Program-made: the position numbers and the translations under genes
Shown: in pieces, positions 26,943 to 34,704 of the stretch
Layout of the letters: every line of letters starts with the position of its first letter
Numbering within the stretch: the stretch's first letter is position 1
Notes under the pieces: generated by a model
Told to the model about the DNA's origin: nothing
The model's input: only the letters and a program-made list of their open reading frames with translations
The model's database searches: none
Origin: Ornithinibacillus californiensis
Lineage (GTDB): Bacteria > Bacillota > Bacilli > Bacillales > Amphibacillaceae
Direction: 5' to 3'
NCBI RefSeq assembly: GCF_001038485.1
Contig: NZ_LDUE01000065.1
Span: 1-64,000, forward strand
DNA: 64,000 nt

Positions 26943-27415
26943 GTTTTTGAAGCTTCTTTGAAAAAATCAGTCAATTTATTATGGAAATCTAATAAGTTGT
27001 TCAGTTTGTTTTGCAAGTTCTCATCCACTTCACCAGAGGCTAATTGATCAGTTTGGTTCTTAATTTCAGCCAGAGCCTCTTTACGGACCTCGGTTTCATC
27101 GAGCCATTTCTTCAGATAAAAACTCATAAAATGTTTGTAGAGCTGTGTATTAGCTTGAAATAGATCTTTGCGGACACCTTTTTTCCATACACGTTTTACT
27201 AAATTTAATTCTACTAAACTACGAATGCTGGTACTCATTGAAGTCTTGCTCTTTCCTAAAGCTTCACTCATTTCATCTAATGTTAGAGGTTTTCCCTCCA
27301 CATATAATATAGTAAAAACTCTTGATTCAATTGGAGATAAACCAAATAATTCAACCGTCTTCGCAAATTCTAGAAGAATTCCATTTTTAAACTTTTCACC
27401 TGTGTTATCCAACAT
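26924..27415 (-). CDS. GbsR-family regulator, probable repressor of opuA
   Basis: A 163-aa MarR-like regulator of the GbsR/OpcR/OpuAR group. The winged HTH is FGLSPIESRVFTILYVEGKP, then LTLDEMSEALGKSKTSMSTSIRSLVELNLV, followed by KKGVRKDLFQ and a helical dimerisation end. It is divergent from opuAA-opuAB-opuAC, the arrangement of betaine-uptake operons controlled by such repressors. TAGGAGGTTTGC precedes the ATG. Aromatic residues for betaine binding cannot be placed from sequence alone. The perfect palindrome at 27540-27555 is a candidate operator. Confidence 0.82.
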   Translation of the reverse strand: MLDNTGEKFKNGILLEFAKTVELFGLSPIESRVFTILYVEGKPLTLDEMSEALGKSKTSMSTSIRSLVELNLVKRVWKKGVRKDLFQANTQLYKHFMSFYLKKWLDETEVRKEALAEIKNQTDQLASGEVDENLQNKLNNLLDFHNKLTDFFKEASKTKNDGS

Positions 27416-27536
27416 GCAAACCTCCTAAACTTCCCCTACATCTAAGGTTACAATAGTCTTTCTATTTTTAAAAATGGATGGTTGGGGTGGATTTTAGAGT
27501 ATTTGGAAGGATTATTAAGGAAAACCTTTGTTTAGT

Positions 27537-27560
27537 TCGTACAGTTTAAACTGTATGAAA
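27537..27560. promoter_or_regulatory. palindromic operator candidate upstream of opuA
   Basis: TTCGTACAGTTT-AAACTGTATGAA is a 24-base palindrome with one mismatch; its central 16 bases are perfect. The half TTCGTACA recurs exactly at 27599-27606 inside the opuA promoter, followed by TGTAT. Both would suit binding by the divergent GbsR-type regulator. Confidence 0.5.
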
Positions 27561-27590
27561 AATTTAATCGAAAATAAACGAATACAAAGT

Positions 27591-27620
27591 TTGTCCGGTT
27601 CGTACAATAAGGTGTATAGT
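27591..27620 (+). promoter_or_regulatory. SigA-type promoter of opuA
   Basis: TTGTCC (27591-27596) and TATAGT (27615-27620) are separated by 18 bp. The spacer holds the second TTCGTACA half-site. The untranslated leader is about 100 bases. Confidence 0.55.
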
Positions 27621-27729
27621 ATTAAAGTAAGCAAAAACGCGGCCAGTTTTAAGTACAAACTATTAATCTACGAACTTAACATTTAATTGTGCGTGCATAA
27701 AAATAAAGTTTATGAGAGAGGTGAAGGAT

Positions 27730-28929
27730 TTGCCAATTATTGAGGCAAAAAACCTAACTAAGGTTTTTGGTAAAAATCCAAAACAAGCAATAGAGCTTTT
27801 AAATCAAGGCTCATCTAAAGAAGAAATATTAAAAAAGACAGGAAGTACTGTCGGAGTTAATAAAGCTTCATTTTCAGTTGAACCAGGAGAAATCTTCGTT
27901 ATTATGGGGCTCTCTGGTAGTGGTAAATCAACATTAGTAAGGCTTATTAACCGATTAATTGAACCAACTACAGGAAGTATTTTGATTGATGGACAGGATT
28001 TAGCAAAAATGGATAAAAAGGAACTTCGCCAGGTACGTCGTGAAAAGCTTGGTATGGTGTTCCAACGTTTTGCACTATTTCCTAATCGTACGGTATTACA
28101 AAATGCTGAATATGGTCTAGAAATTCAAAAGTTGCCTAAAGAAGAAAGAGCCAAAAAGGCAAGAGAGGCACTTGAATTAGTTGGTTTAGGTGGTTATACC
28201 GATCAAAAACCTGATCAATTATCAGGTGGAATGCAACAACGCGTAGGTCTAGCAAGAGCACTTGCAAACGACCCAGAGGTATTGTTGATGGACGAAGCAT
28301 TTTCTGCATTAGATCCATTAATACGTAAAGATATGCAGGACGAGTTGATTGACCTTCAATCTACTATGAAAAAGACCATTATCTTTATTACACATGATTT
28401 AGATGAAGCACTACGAATAGGTGATCGAATTGCCTTAATGAAGGACGGTTCAATTGTTCAAATCGGTACACCGGAAGAGATTCTTATGAATCCAGCTAAT
28501 GATTACGTAGAACGCTTCGTTGAAGATGTTGACCGTTCGAAAGTATTAACCGCTAACCATATTATGAAACGTCCAGAAACAATTAATATTGAAAAACACG
28601 GACCGCGTGTAGCTTTAGAACGCATGAAGGAAGCAGGCATTTCAAGTATTTTAGCTGTGGACAGTAAACGTAATTTAAAAGGTTATGTTACAGCAGAAGA
28701 TGCTTCTGAAGCAAAGAAAAAAGATATCCGCGATATATCGGAAATATTACTCACAGATATAAAGCAGGTTGAAAAAGACACACCGATGAATGAAATCTTT
28801 ACCATCATCAACGGTTCATCTATTCCAACTGCAGTCGTTGAAAATGATAGATTAGTAGGAATCATTGTTCGAGGTGCAGTTATTGCAGCTTTAGCTGGAG
28901 AAAGTGAGGTGGATTCTGAATATGCTTAA
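27730..28929 (+). CDS. opuAA: glycine betaine ABC transporter ATPase OpuAA
   Basis: A 399-aa ATPase of the osmotically regulated OpuA importer. It has Walker [11 protein letters not shown] (about 57-66), signature [16 protein letters not shown], Walker [14 protein letters not shown] and the switch His in [14 protein letters not shown]-terminal pair of CBS domains (about 280-395) senses ionic strength in OpuA. The family N terminus ([14 protein letters not shown]...[12 protein letters not shown]) is intact. TTG at 27730 is 6-7 bases after GAGAGGTGA; an ATG at 27712 lacks a site. The end overlaps opuAB. Confidence 0.95.
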   Translation: MPIIEAKNLTKVFGKNPKQAIELLNQGSSKEEILKKTGSTVGVNKASFSVEPGEIFVIMGLSGSGKSTLVRLINRLIEPTTGSILIDGQDLAKMDKKELRQVRREKLGMVFQRFALFPNRTVLQNAEYGLEIQKLPKEERAKKAREALELVGLGGYTDQKPDQLSGGMQQRVGLARALANDPEVLLMDEAFSALDPLIRKDMQDELIDLQSTMKKTIIFITHDLDEALRIGDRIALMKDGSIVQIGTPEEILMNPANDYVERFVEDVDRSKVLTANHIMKRPETINIEKHGPRVALERMKEAGISSILAVDSKRNLKGYVTAEDASEAKKKDIRDISEILLTDIKQVEKDTPMNEIFTIINGSSIPTAVVENDRLVGIIVRGAVIAALAGESEVDSEYA

Positions 28930-29767
28930 AGATTGGTTTACAAATGGAATCCCGATAGCAGAAGGTACAGAATGGTTAACAGATCAAATTACAGAAGGAT
29001 TTTCATTTTTATTTGAACCGATAAAAGAACATTTCGGTGAATTCATGGAGTTTACGGCTGATAAGTTAATGCTTGTGCCACCTTTTATCATTATTATTAT
29101 TGTTGCATTAATAGCATTTTTCATAAGTGGGAAAAAATTAGGGTTAGCAGCATTTTCAATTGTTGGACTTTGGTTAATCGATAACCAAGGGTACTGGGAA
29201 CACTTAATAAACACATTTACTCTAGTCCTTATTGCTAGTTTATTATCCGTTATTATTGGGGTACCTATTGGGATATTAATGTCCAAAAGTAATACGGTTG
29301 AAGCAATTATGAAGCCAATTTTAGACTTTATGCAGACGATGCCTGCATTCGTATACCTAATCCCAGCTGTTGCATTCTTCGGAATCGGAATGGTACCTGG
29401 TATATTCGCATCACTCATTTTTGCAACACCACCTACGGTACGTTTTACTAACCTAGGTATTCGTCAAGTTTCTAAGGAGTTAGTAGAGGCTTCAGAAGCG
29501 TTTGGTAGTACTGGTACGCAGAAATTATTAAAAGTTGAATTACCAATGGCAAAGGCAACGATTATGGCAGGCATTAACCAAACAGTAATGCTTGCACTAT
29601 CAATGGTAGTTATTGCGTCTATGATCGGTGCACCAGGACTTGGAAGAGAAGTATTATCTGCACTACAACGTGCACAAGTCGGTACTGGATTTGTTGCTGG
29701 TATTGGAATTGTTATTCTTGCGATCATTATTGACCGCTTTACACAAAGTGCAAATTCAAAAGAATAA
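28922..29767 (+). CDS. opuAB: glycine betaine ABC transporter permease OpuAB
   Basis: A 281-aa membrane component with about eight hydrophobic segments, including [16 protein letters not shown] and [20 protein letters not shown]. The binding-protein-dependent permease loop [19 protein letters not shown] (about 191-209) contacts the ATPase. The ATG at 28922 overlaps the end of opuAA by 8 bp and follows GTGAGGTGG. Together with OpuAA and OpuAC it imports glycine betaine for osmoprotection. Confidence 0.95.
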   Translation: MLKDWFTNGIPIAEGTEWLTDQITEGFSFLFEPIKEHFGEFMEFTADKLMLVPPFIIIIIVALIAFFISGKKLGLAAFSIVGLWLIDNQGYWEHLINTFTLVLIASLLSVIIGVPIGILMSKSNTVEAIMKPILDFMQTMPAFVYLIPAVAFFGIGMVPGIFASLIFATPPTVRFTNLGIRQVSKELVEASEAFGSTGTQKLLKVELPMAKATIMAGINQTVMLALSMVVIASMIGAPGLGREVLSALQRAQVGTGFVAGIGIVILAIIIDRFTQSANSKE

Positions 29768-29865
29768 AGTTAGTTTTGGGGGACTCTGTTCCCCCAATTA
29801 TAAATGTTGGTTCCTTTTCGGTTTCGAAAAGTCCATATATATATTAAAAGGGGAGAGATTATTTT

Positions 29866-30768
29866 ATGTTAAGAAAAAATTGGAAACGTCTTGGTATGGC
29901 ACTAGGACTTTCGTTAACACTTGTAGCAGCTGGTTGTGGATCTGATGATGGTGATACGACTGAAACTACAGAAAGTGAAAGTGCACAATTAGATTACACC
30001 ATTACAGGTATTGAAGCTGGAGCAGGTGTATTTAAAGCATCTGAAAGAACAGTTGAAGAATATGGCTTAGATGGCTGGGAAGTACAAGCATCTTCTAGTG
30101 GTGCGATGGCAACAGCGCTAGGCGAAGCTATTAAGAATGAAGAACCAATTGTTGTTACTGGTTGGTCTCCACACTGGAAATTCGCAAAGTATGACTTAAA
30201 GTATTTAGAAGACCCTAAAGGGGTATTCGGTGATGCGGAAACAATTAATACAATGGTACGTACAGACTTAGAAGCTGACATGCCAAATGCATATAAAGTG
30301 TTAGATCAATTTAACTGGACTACGGAAGATATGGAAACAGTTATGCTAGAGATTTCTAATGGTGCTGACGTAGTAGAAACAACGAATAAATGGGTAGAAG
30401 ATAATGCGGAAAAAGTTGCTGAATGGACTAACGGCGTTGAAGAAGTTGATGGTACTGAAATTGAATTAGCTTACGTGGAATGGGATACAGAAGTCGCTTC
30501 TACTAATATTGTTCGTAAAGTACTTGAAGATCTTGGATTTAACGTTACAGTAACTCCACTTGATAACGCAATTATGTGGCAGTCTGTTGCTACAGGTGAA
30601 ACTGATGCAATGGTAGCAGCATGGTTACCAGGAACACATGGTGACTTATATGAAGAGCACAAAGACAATTTAGTGGACTTAGGTCCAAACCTTGAAGGTG
30701 CGAAAATTGGTTTAGTTGTTCCTGCTTATATGGATATCGATTCTATTGAAGATTTAGAAGCAAAATAA
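29866..30768 (+). CDS. opuAC: glycine betaine-binding lipoprotein OpuAC
   Basis: A 300-aa extracellular substrate-binding lipoprotein with lipobox VAAGC (Cys24). The betaine-cage region shows the three conserved Trp contexts TGWSPHWKFAKYDLKYLED, VEWDTEVAST and VAAWLPGTHGDLY. The C terminus GLVVPAYMDIDSIEDL is the family end. AGGGGAGAG precedes the ATG. It is about 100 bp downstream of opuAB and followed by a terminator, so it closes the core operon. Confidence 0.95.
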   Translation: MLRKNWKRLGMALGLSLTLVAAGCGSDDGDTTETTESESAQLDYTITGIEAGAGVFKASERTVEEYGLDGWEVQASSSGAMATALGEAIKNEEPIVVTGWSPHWKFAKYDLKYLEDPKGVFGDAETINTMVRTDLEADMPNAYKVLDQFNWTTEDMETVMLEISNGADVVETTNKWVEDNAEKVAEWTNGVEEVDGTEIELAYVEWDTEVASTNIVRKVLEDLGFNVTVTPLDNAIMWQSVATGETDAMVAAWLPGTHGDLYEEHKDNLVDLGPNLEGAKIGLVVPAYMDIDSIEDLEAK

Positions 30769-30780
30769 TAACATCCGAAT

Positions 30781-30810
30781 AAAAGCAGACTTATTGTGGA
30801 GTCTGCTTTT
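30781..30810 (+). terminator. terminator after opuAC
   Basis: AAAAGCAGACT pairs with AGTCTGCTTTT, with an 8-base loop and a TTTTATT end. Confidence 0.85.
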
Positions 30811-30880
30811 ATTATTGAATTTTTTACTTGAATATTAAGGTTATAATGCTTAATTCGAAAAAATTAAGGAGATTTGACTA

Positions 30881-31795
30881 ATGAAAAAAATGTTATTAGG
30901 AATTGGTTTAGCAAGTGCATTAGTATTAGCTGGCTGTGGTGACAATGGTGACGATATGAGCTCATCCGAAGCATCGAATGGTGAAACAAGTTATAGTGAA
31001 GCTGTAGATTATACGATTACTGGAATTGAGCCAGGAGCAGGTATCAGCGTAACAACGGAAAAGGCAATAGAAGAATATGAGTCATTAAGTGGTTGGTCTG
31101 TTGAACTATCTTCAACTGCAGCTATGGCTACTGAGTTAGATAAAGCAATGGACAATGAAGAACCGATTATTATTACGGGTTGGAATCCACATTGGACATT
31201 CGCTAAATATCCTGATATGAAATATTTAGAGGATCCAAAAGGAATTTATGGTGGAGTGGAAGAAATTAAGACCATTGCAAGAAAGGGTCTGGAAGAAGAA
31301 AAACCAGAAGCATACAAAATCCTAGATCAGTTTAACTGGGAAGTAGCAGATATGGAAGCAATTATGTTTGAATCAAAGGATTCTGGTGAAGATATTGCTG
31401 TTATAGCAAAACAATGGGTAGAAGATAATCAAGATAAAGTGGATCAATGGCTAGAAGGAGTTAATGATGTTGATGGTGTTAAAGTAGAACTAGTTTCTAC
31501 ACCTTGGGATTCTGAGCGTGCATCATCTAATGTTGTTAAATATGCAATGGAACAAAAAGGGTTTGATGTAACGATTACACCAGTTGATGTTGCTGTAGTG
31601 TTTGAATCGATTGCTAATGGCGATGGCGATGCGTCTGTAGCCCCTTGGATGCCAATTACGCATAAAGATTTCTACGAAAGCTACCAAGAAGACTTTGTTG
31701 ATCTTGGTGCTAATTTAACAGGTGCCAAAATTGGTCTAGTTGTTCCTGCATATATGGATATAAATTCTATAGAAGACCTAGAACCAAAAGAATAG
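30881..31795 (+). CDS. second glycine betaine-type substrate-binding lipoprotein
   Basis: A 304-aa paralog of the upstream OpuAC with its own signal peptide and lipobox LAGC (Cys19). All three Trp contexts of the betaine cage are kept: TGWNPHWTFAKYPDMKYLED, STPWDSERASSN and VAPWMPITHKDFY. A functional binding protein is therefore likely, perhaps with different affinity or ligand. It has its own AAGGAGA site, and terminators before and after. It has no permease of its own, so it probably feeds OpuAA-AB. Confidence 0.88.
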   Translation: MKKMLLGIGLASALVLAGCGDNGDDMSSSEASNGETSYSEAVDYTITGIEPGAGISVTTEKAIEEYESLSGWSVELSSTAAMATELDKAMDNEEPIIITGWNPHWTFAKYPDMKYLEDPKGIYGGVEEIKTIARKGLEEEKPEAYKILDQFNWEVADMEAIMFESKDSGEDIAVIAKQWVEDNQDKVDQWLEGVNDVDGVKVELVSTPWDSERASSNVVKYAMEQKGFDVTITPVDVAVVFESIANGDGDASVAPWMPITHKDFYESYQEDFVDLGANLTGAKIGLVVPAYMDINSIEDLEPKE

Positions 31796-31801
31796 TAAAA
31801 C

Positions 31802-31838
31802 AAAAAGCTATCTCGGGGGTTACCTGAGATAGCTTTTT
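31802..31838. terminator. bidirectional terminator between the opuAC paralog and yhaH
   Basis: AAAAAGCTATCTC pairs with GAGATAGCTTTTT around a short loop. It lies between convergent genes. Confidence 0.9.
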
Positions 31839-31843
31839 ATTTG

Positions 31844-32203
31844 TTATTTCTTTTGTACTTTTTCTTCTAAATCCTTAAGACTGGATTCAATCTGTACTAG
31901 GTATTCACGAATATTCTTTTCATGTGGTTCAACAGAAGCTTTCCATTCTCCAATAGAGCTCTTCATTTCTTGTGTTAAATCTTTCATCATAGAAACCCCT
32001 TCTTTAGAGGTTGCTGCGATCTGATTTTTTAGCCGTAAACCATCGAGTTTAAGGTTGTCTAAAAGTTCTTTCCATTCAACAGACTGGTCCTTTACCTTTG
32101 TGCGTAGTTCTCTTCCTGACGTTGGTGTACTTAAAAGGGTAGCTGTTGCACCGATTAAGCTCCCAACCATCATTCCTAGAACGAGTGATTTACCATTTGC
32201 CAT
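31844..32203 (-). CDS. yhaH: YtxH-domain protein YhaH
   Basis: A 119-aa protein with a short glycine-rich hydrophobic N terminus (SLVLGMMVGSLIGATATLLSTPTSGRELR, the YtxH hallmark). A long amphipathic helical tail follows (LTQEMKSSIGEWKAS...SSLKDLEEKVQKK). YhaH/YtxH proteins are general-stress or starvation associated; no activity is known. AAAGGAGCGGG precedes the ATG. Its place next to trpP and hit is conserved in Bacillus. Confidence 0.85.
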   Translation of the reverse strand: MANGKSLVLGMMVGSLIGATATLLSTPTSGRELRTKVKDQSVEWKELLDNLKLDGLRLKNQIAATSKEGVSMMKDLTQEMKSSIGEWKASVEPHEKNIREYLVQIESSLKDLEEKVQKK

Positions 32204-32293
32204 ACAAAATCCCGCTCCTTTCCCGCTTACTATAGTATTTCAATTTTTCTCTATTTTATCCATTATGTAGTCTAGCTCTTCTTAACTATACCG

Positions 32294-32332
32294 TTAAAAA
32301 AATCCCCTGACAATAAGTATGCCAGAGGATTT
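32294..32332 (-). terminator. terminator of trpP
   Basis: On the minus strand AAATCCTCTG pairs with CAGGGGATTT (one U-G pair), followed by a T run. Confidence 0.8.
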
Positions 32333-32342
32333 GGTATTATTT

Positions 32343-32858
32343 TTAGACTGTGATTGGCTTGGATCGTTTAAGAATTTGTTGAACAACTGGAAAAATGATA
32401 ATCATTAATACAGTGTTTAAGCCAGCTGCTGGTAAAACAGCAGTTGCAAAAAATAATAGGAATACTCCGTCCATCAATCCAACGACATATAACGCAAGCG
32501 TTAGGAATATTGCACCACTAATCATTGTACCAATAGCCGTTAAAACAGGAACACCTATCTTATTATTGACTCTGTCTTTTATTAATAAAAAGAGTGCAAA
32601 AAAGATAAGGGCTGTAAGTGGCTTTTCAATAAAGTTAGCAATTTGACCACCAGGTGCATTCGATGTTAATGCTGATAGAATTCCAGTTGAAATCGCTAAA
32701 ACACTAACATACTTTAGCTTAGGGAAAAGCATAATCCCTATAAACATCATGGCCAACATCATGTCTGGCGTTACACCGTAGATTGGTGGCATGATAAAGT
32801 GCAATACTGCACCTATACCCAATAGTAGTGATAAAATAACTAAAATTCTTGTATTCAT
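32343..32858 (-). CDS. trpP: tryptophan transporter TrpP
   Basis: A 171-aa membrane protein with about five or six helices. It matches the TrpP (ECF S-component-like) tryptophan importer: IMPPIYGVTPDMMLAMMFIG near the N terminus, TSNAPGGQIANFIEKPLTAL in the centre, and a small basic C terminus. In B. subtilis its translation is repressed by the TRAP protein bound to tryptophan. Here the leader carries matching spaced GAG/UAG triplets over the ribosome-binding site. GAGGAGAGG precedes the ATG. Confidence 0.92.
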   Translation of the reverse strand: MNTRILVILSLLLGIGAVLHFIMPPIYGVTPDMMLAMMFIGIMLFPKLKYVSVLAISTGILSALTSNAPGGQIANFIEKPLTALIFFALFLLIKDRVNNKIGVPVLTAIGTMISGAIFLTLALYVVGLMDGVFLLFFATAVLPAAGLNTVLMIIIFPVVQQILKRSKPITV

Positions 32859-32864
32859 TTGTAC

Positions 32865-32894
32865 CTCTCCTCAGGCTCAAGCTATACTAAGCTC
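32865..32894 (-). promoter_or_regulatory. TRAP-type triplet array in the trpP leader
   Basis: Read on the minus strand, the leader is GAG-CU-UAG-UA-UAG-CUU-GAG-CCU-GAG-GA-GAG. These six GAG/UAG triplets are separated by 2 or 3 bases, the spacing required by the ring-shaped TRAP protein. The last triplets are the ribosome-binding site, so binding would block trpP translation. Confidence 0.65.
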
Positions 32895-32901
32895 TTATTT
32901 T

Positions 32902-32931
32902 TTTATCCTCCAACTGTACACTGTTTGTCAG
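32902..32931 (-). promoter_or_regulatory. SigA-type promoter of trpP
   Basis: On the minus strand CTGACA (32931-32926) and GATAAA (32907-32902) are 18 bp apart. The predicted start falls within a few bases of the first TRAP triplet. Confidence 0.5.
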
Positions 32932-32999
32932 TTGCGAAGACTTAAATCTATTATAACAAACATCATTAGAAATAAAAAGATAAAATTTTAACTATCTGA

Positions 33000-33428
33000 C
33001 TATTTTAATTCCTTATTTATATCAGTAGCAATTTGTTGCAAATCCTCTGGTTTGTAATCATCGGTATGAACCTTCCAGTTAGAAGAATAACCATCGCCTT
33101 CTCCATATCTAGGGATTAGATGTATATGTAGGTGAAAGACGGATTGATCAGCCGCTGCCTCATTATTATTTAATAAATTCATGCCAACAGGCTTGTAAGC
33201 CGCTTTGATAGCATTTGCAATTTGAGGAACTCGTGTAAACAATTCTCCCGCAACATCACTAGGTGTTTCGTAAATGTTTTTCACGTGGGTTTTAGGGATG
33301 ACCAATGTGTGTCCTTTTGTTACTTGGCTAATATCTAAAAAGGCATAAACATGTTCATCCTCATAGACCTTAGCAGATGGAATTTCACCAGCAATAATTT
33401 TACAGAAAATACAATCTTCATGTGCCAT
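33000..33428 (-). CDS. hit: HIT-family (histidine triad) nucleotide hydrolase
   Basis: A 142-aa HinT-like protein. CIFCKIIAGEIPSAKVYEDE at the start, with two Cys of a zinc site, leads to the histidine triad SVFHLHIHLIPRY at about 98-110, where the middle His is the nucleophile. It hydrolyses adenosine phosphoramidates and related nucleotides. It is divergent from ecsAB as in B. subtilis, but here an approximately 530-bp gap with a folded element separates them. A GGAG lies 10-11 bases before the ATG, rather far. Confidence 0.95.
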   Translation of the reverse strand: MAHEDCIFCKIIAGEIPSAKVYEDEHVYAFLDISQVTKGHTLVIPKTHVKNIYETPSDVAGELFTRVPQIANAIKAAYKPVGMNLLNNNEAAADQSVFHLHIHLIPRYGEGDGYSSNWKVHTDDYKPEDLQQIATDINKELK

Positions 33429-33507
33429 TTCATACCAACTCCTAACTTTTCCTCTATTCTATCTATTAAATCAAGCGTATGTAAAGTTAAATGCCGAGTA
33501 GAGGAAA

Positions 33508-33842
33508 TAATAAAAGAAAACAGGCATCGCCCAAAAGGGCGAGCCTGTTCGTGTAGAGCCGAGGTCAGAAAACTAATGTGGGGACTTGTATTACCGGTTA
33601 ATTCGCTTGTTGCAATTTAACTGGTTACAAAAACCTTTTTGTTAGTATCCCTTGGCGTTGAGATGTCTTCTAACAAAAGGGTTTTATTTCATTAGATGAT
33701 CTTTCGCCAACACCCCATTTGTTTTTTTAATGTTGTTCAAGTGAAACATCACTATTTTCCAACACTAACACCTCATTTGTGTTAAACAAATTGGTTTGCG
33801 GTGAGTCATCCTCGACTCTACACTAGTATTGTGAGCCATTTT
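33508..33842 (-). ncRNA. unclassified structured RNA candidate between hit and ecsA
   Basis: No gene fits here, but nested inverted repeats are dense. A long-range 14-bp helix closes the region (33551-33564 with 33810-33823; one U-G pair if read on the minus strand). Inside are hairpins 33593-33601/33617-33625 and 33631-33645/33670-33684. On the minus strand a TCGACA-18-TATAGA promoter (33873-33878, 33849-33854) precedes it. A terminator (AACAGGC-GCCC hairpin, 33519-33549, with T-rich tail) ends it, giving a transcript of about 335 bases. The two inner hairpins have their G-U pairs on the plus strand, so the strand is uncertain. I do not recognise it as a known family. Confidence 0.45.
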
Positions 33843-33960
33843 GAGAAATCTATACACACCTTTTTAAAAAAATGTCGAAAAACGTATGAGAGTTTCCTTT
33901 GGATTTTGTGTCTATAAGTGATAAAATTTTTAACAAGTGAGAAAAATAGGGGGAAAGCTT

Positions 33961-34704
33961 GTGGAACCTTTATTGCAAATTGAAAACCTTGTTGGAGGCT
34001 ATACGCATAAAAATGTTCTCCATGGTGTTTCATTTGATGTAAATCAGAAAGAAATCGTAGGACTTATCGGACTAAATGGTGCTGGTAAAAGTACAACTAT
34101 TAAACATATCATCGGATTAATGCAACCGAAAAAAGGCTCCATTTCCATTAATGGAAGGACTTTTAAAGATAACCCATCTGAGTATCGCAACAGGCTTGCT
34201 TACATTCCAGAGATGCCAATTCTTTATGATGAATTAACATTATATGAGCATCTACGCTTAACCGCAATGGCTTATAATATACCTGAGGATATTTTTGAGA
34301 AAAGGTTACAGGTCTTACTCAAAGAATTTCGGATGGAAAAGAAGTTGAAGTGGTTTCCTGTCCATTTTTCAAAGGGGATGCGTCAAAAAGTCATGATTAT
34401 GTGTGCATTCTTAATTGAACCGCCTCTTTATATCGTGGACGAGCCCTTCGTTGGCTTAGACCCACTTGGAATACAATCTTACTTGCAGCTAATGGAAGAT
34501 ATGAAACAAAACGGGTCAGGAATTCTAATGTCAACGCATATATTAGCAACCGCTGAACGTTATTGTGACCGATTTATCATTTTACATGAGGGAGAGGTCA
34601 AAGCACTTGGTACGTTAGAGGATCTAAGAGAACAATTTGATATGCCTCGTGCTACGCTGGACGATTTATATGTTCAGTTAACGAAGGAAGATAGCCATGT
34701 TTAA
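33961..34704 (+). CDS. ecsA: ABC transporter ATPase EcsA
   Basis: A 247-aa ATPase of the EcsAB system, which in B. subtilis affects secretion, competence and intramembrane proteolysis through RasP, and in related species exports peptide products. It has Walker A GLNGAGKSTT (about 38-47), signature FSKGMRQKVMIMCA, Walker B LYIVDEPFVGLDP and the switch His in MSTHIL. The GTG at 33961 lies 7 bases after AGGGGG and gives the same length as B. subtilis EcsA. It overlaps ecsB by 8 bp. Confidence 0.93.
   Translation: MEPLLQIENLVGGYTHKNVLHGVSFDVNQKEIVGLIGLNGAGKSTTIKHIIGLMQPKKGSISINGRTFKDNPSEYRNRLAYIPEMPILYDELTLYEHLRLTAMAYNIPEDIFEKRLQVLLKEFRMEKKLKWFPVHFSKGMRQKVMIMCAFLIEPPLYIVDEPFVGLDPLGIQSYLQLMEDMKQNGSGILMSTHILATAERYCDRFIILHEGEVKALGTLEDLREQFDMPRATLDDLYVQLTKEDSHV

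Noticed and set aside
29628-29945. 105-codon frame between opuAB and opuAC
   Set aside because: Shadow frame overlapping both genes, with no start signal.
33351-33620. 89-codon plus-strand frame across hit and the adjoining gap
   Set aside because: It is mostly antisense to hit and then crosses stable hairpins; no ribosome-binding site and no recognisable protein.
33508-33842. Reading the hit-ecsA folded region as 6S RNA, tmRNA or a T-box
   Set aside because: It lacks the tmRNA tag and tRNA-like ends, the 6S central-bubble layout and the T-box TGGNACCGCG bulge; left unclassified.
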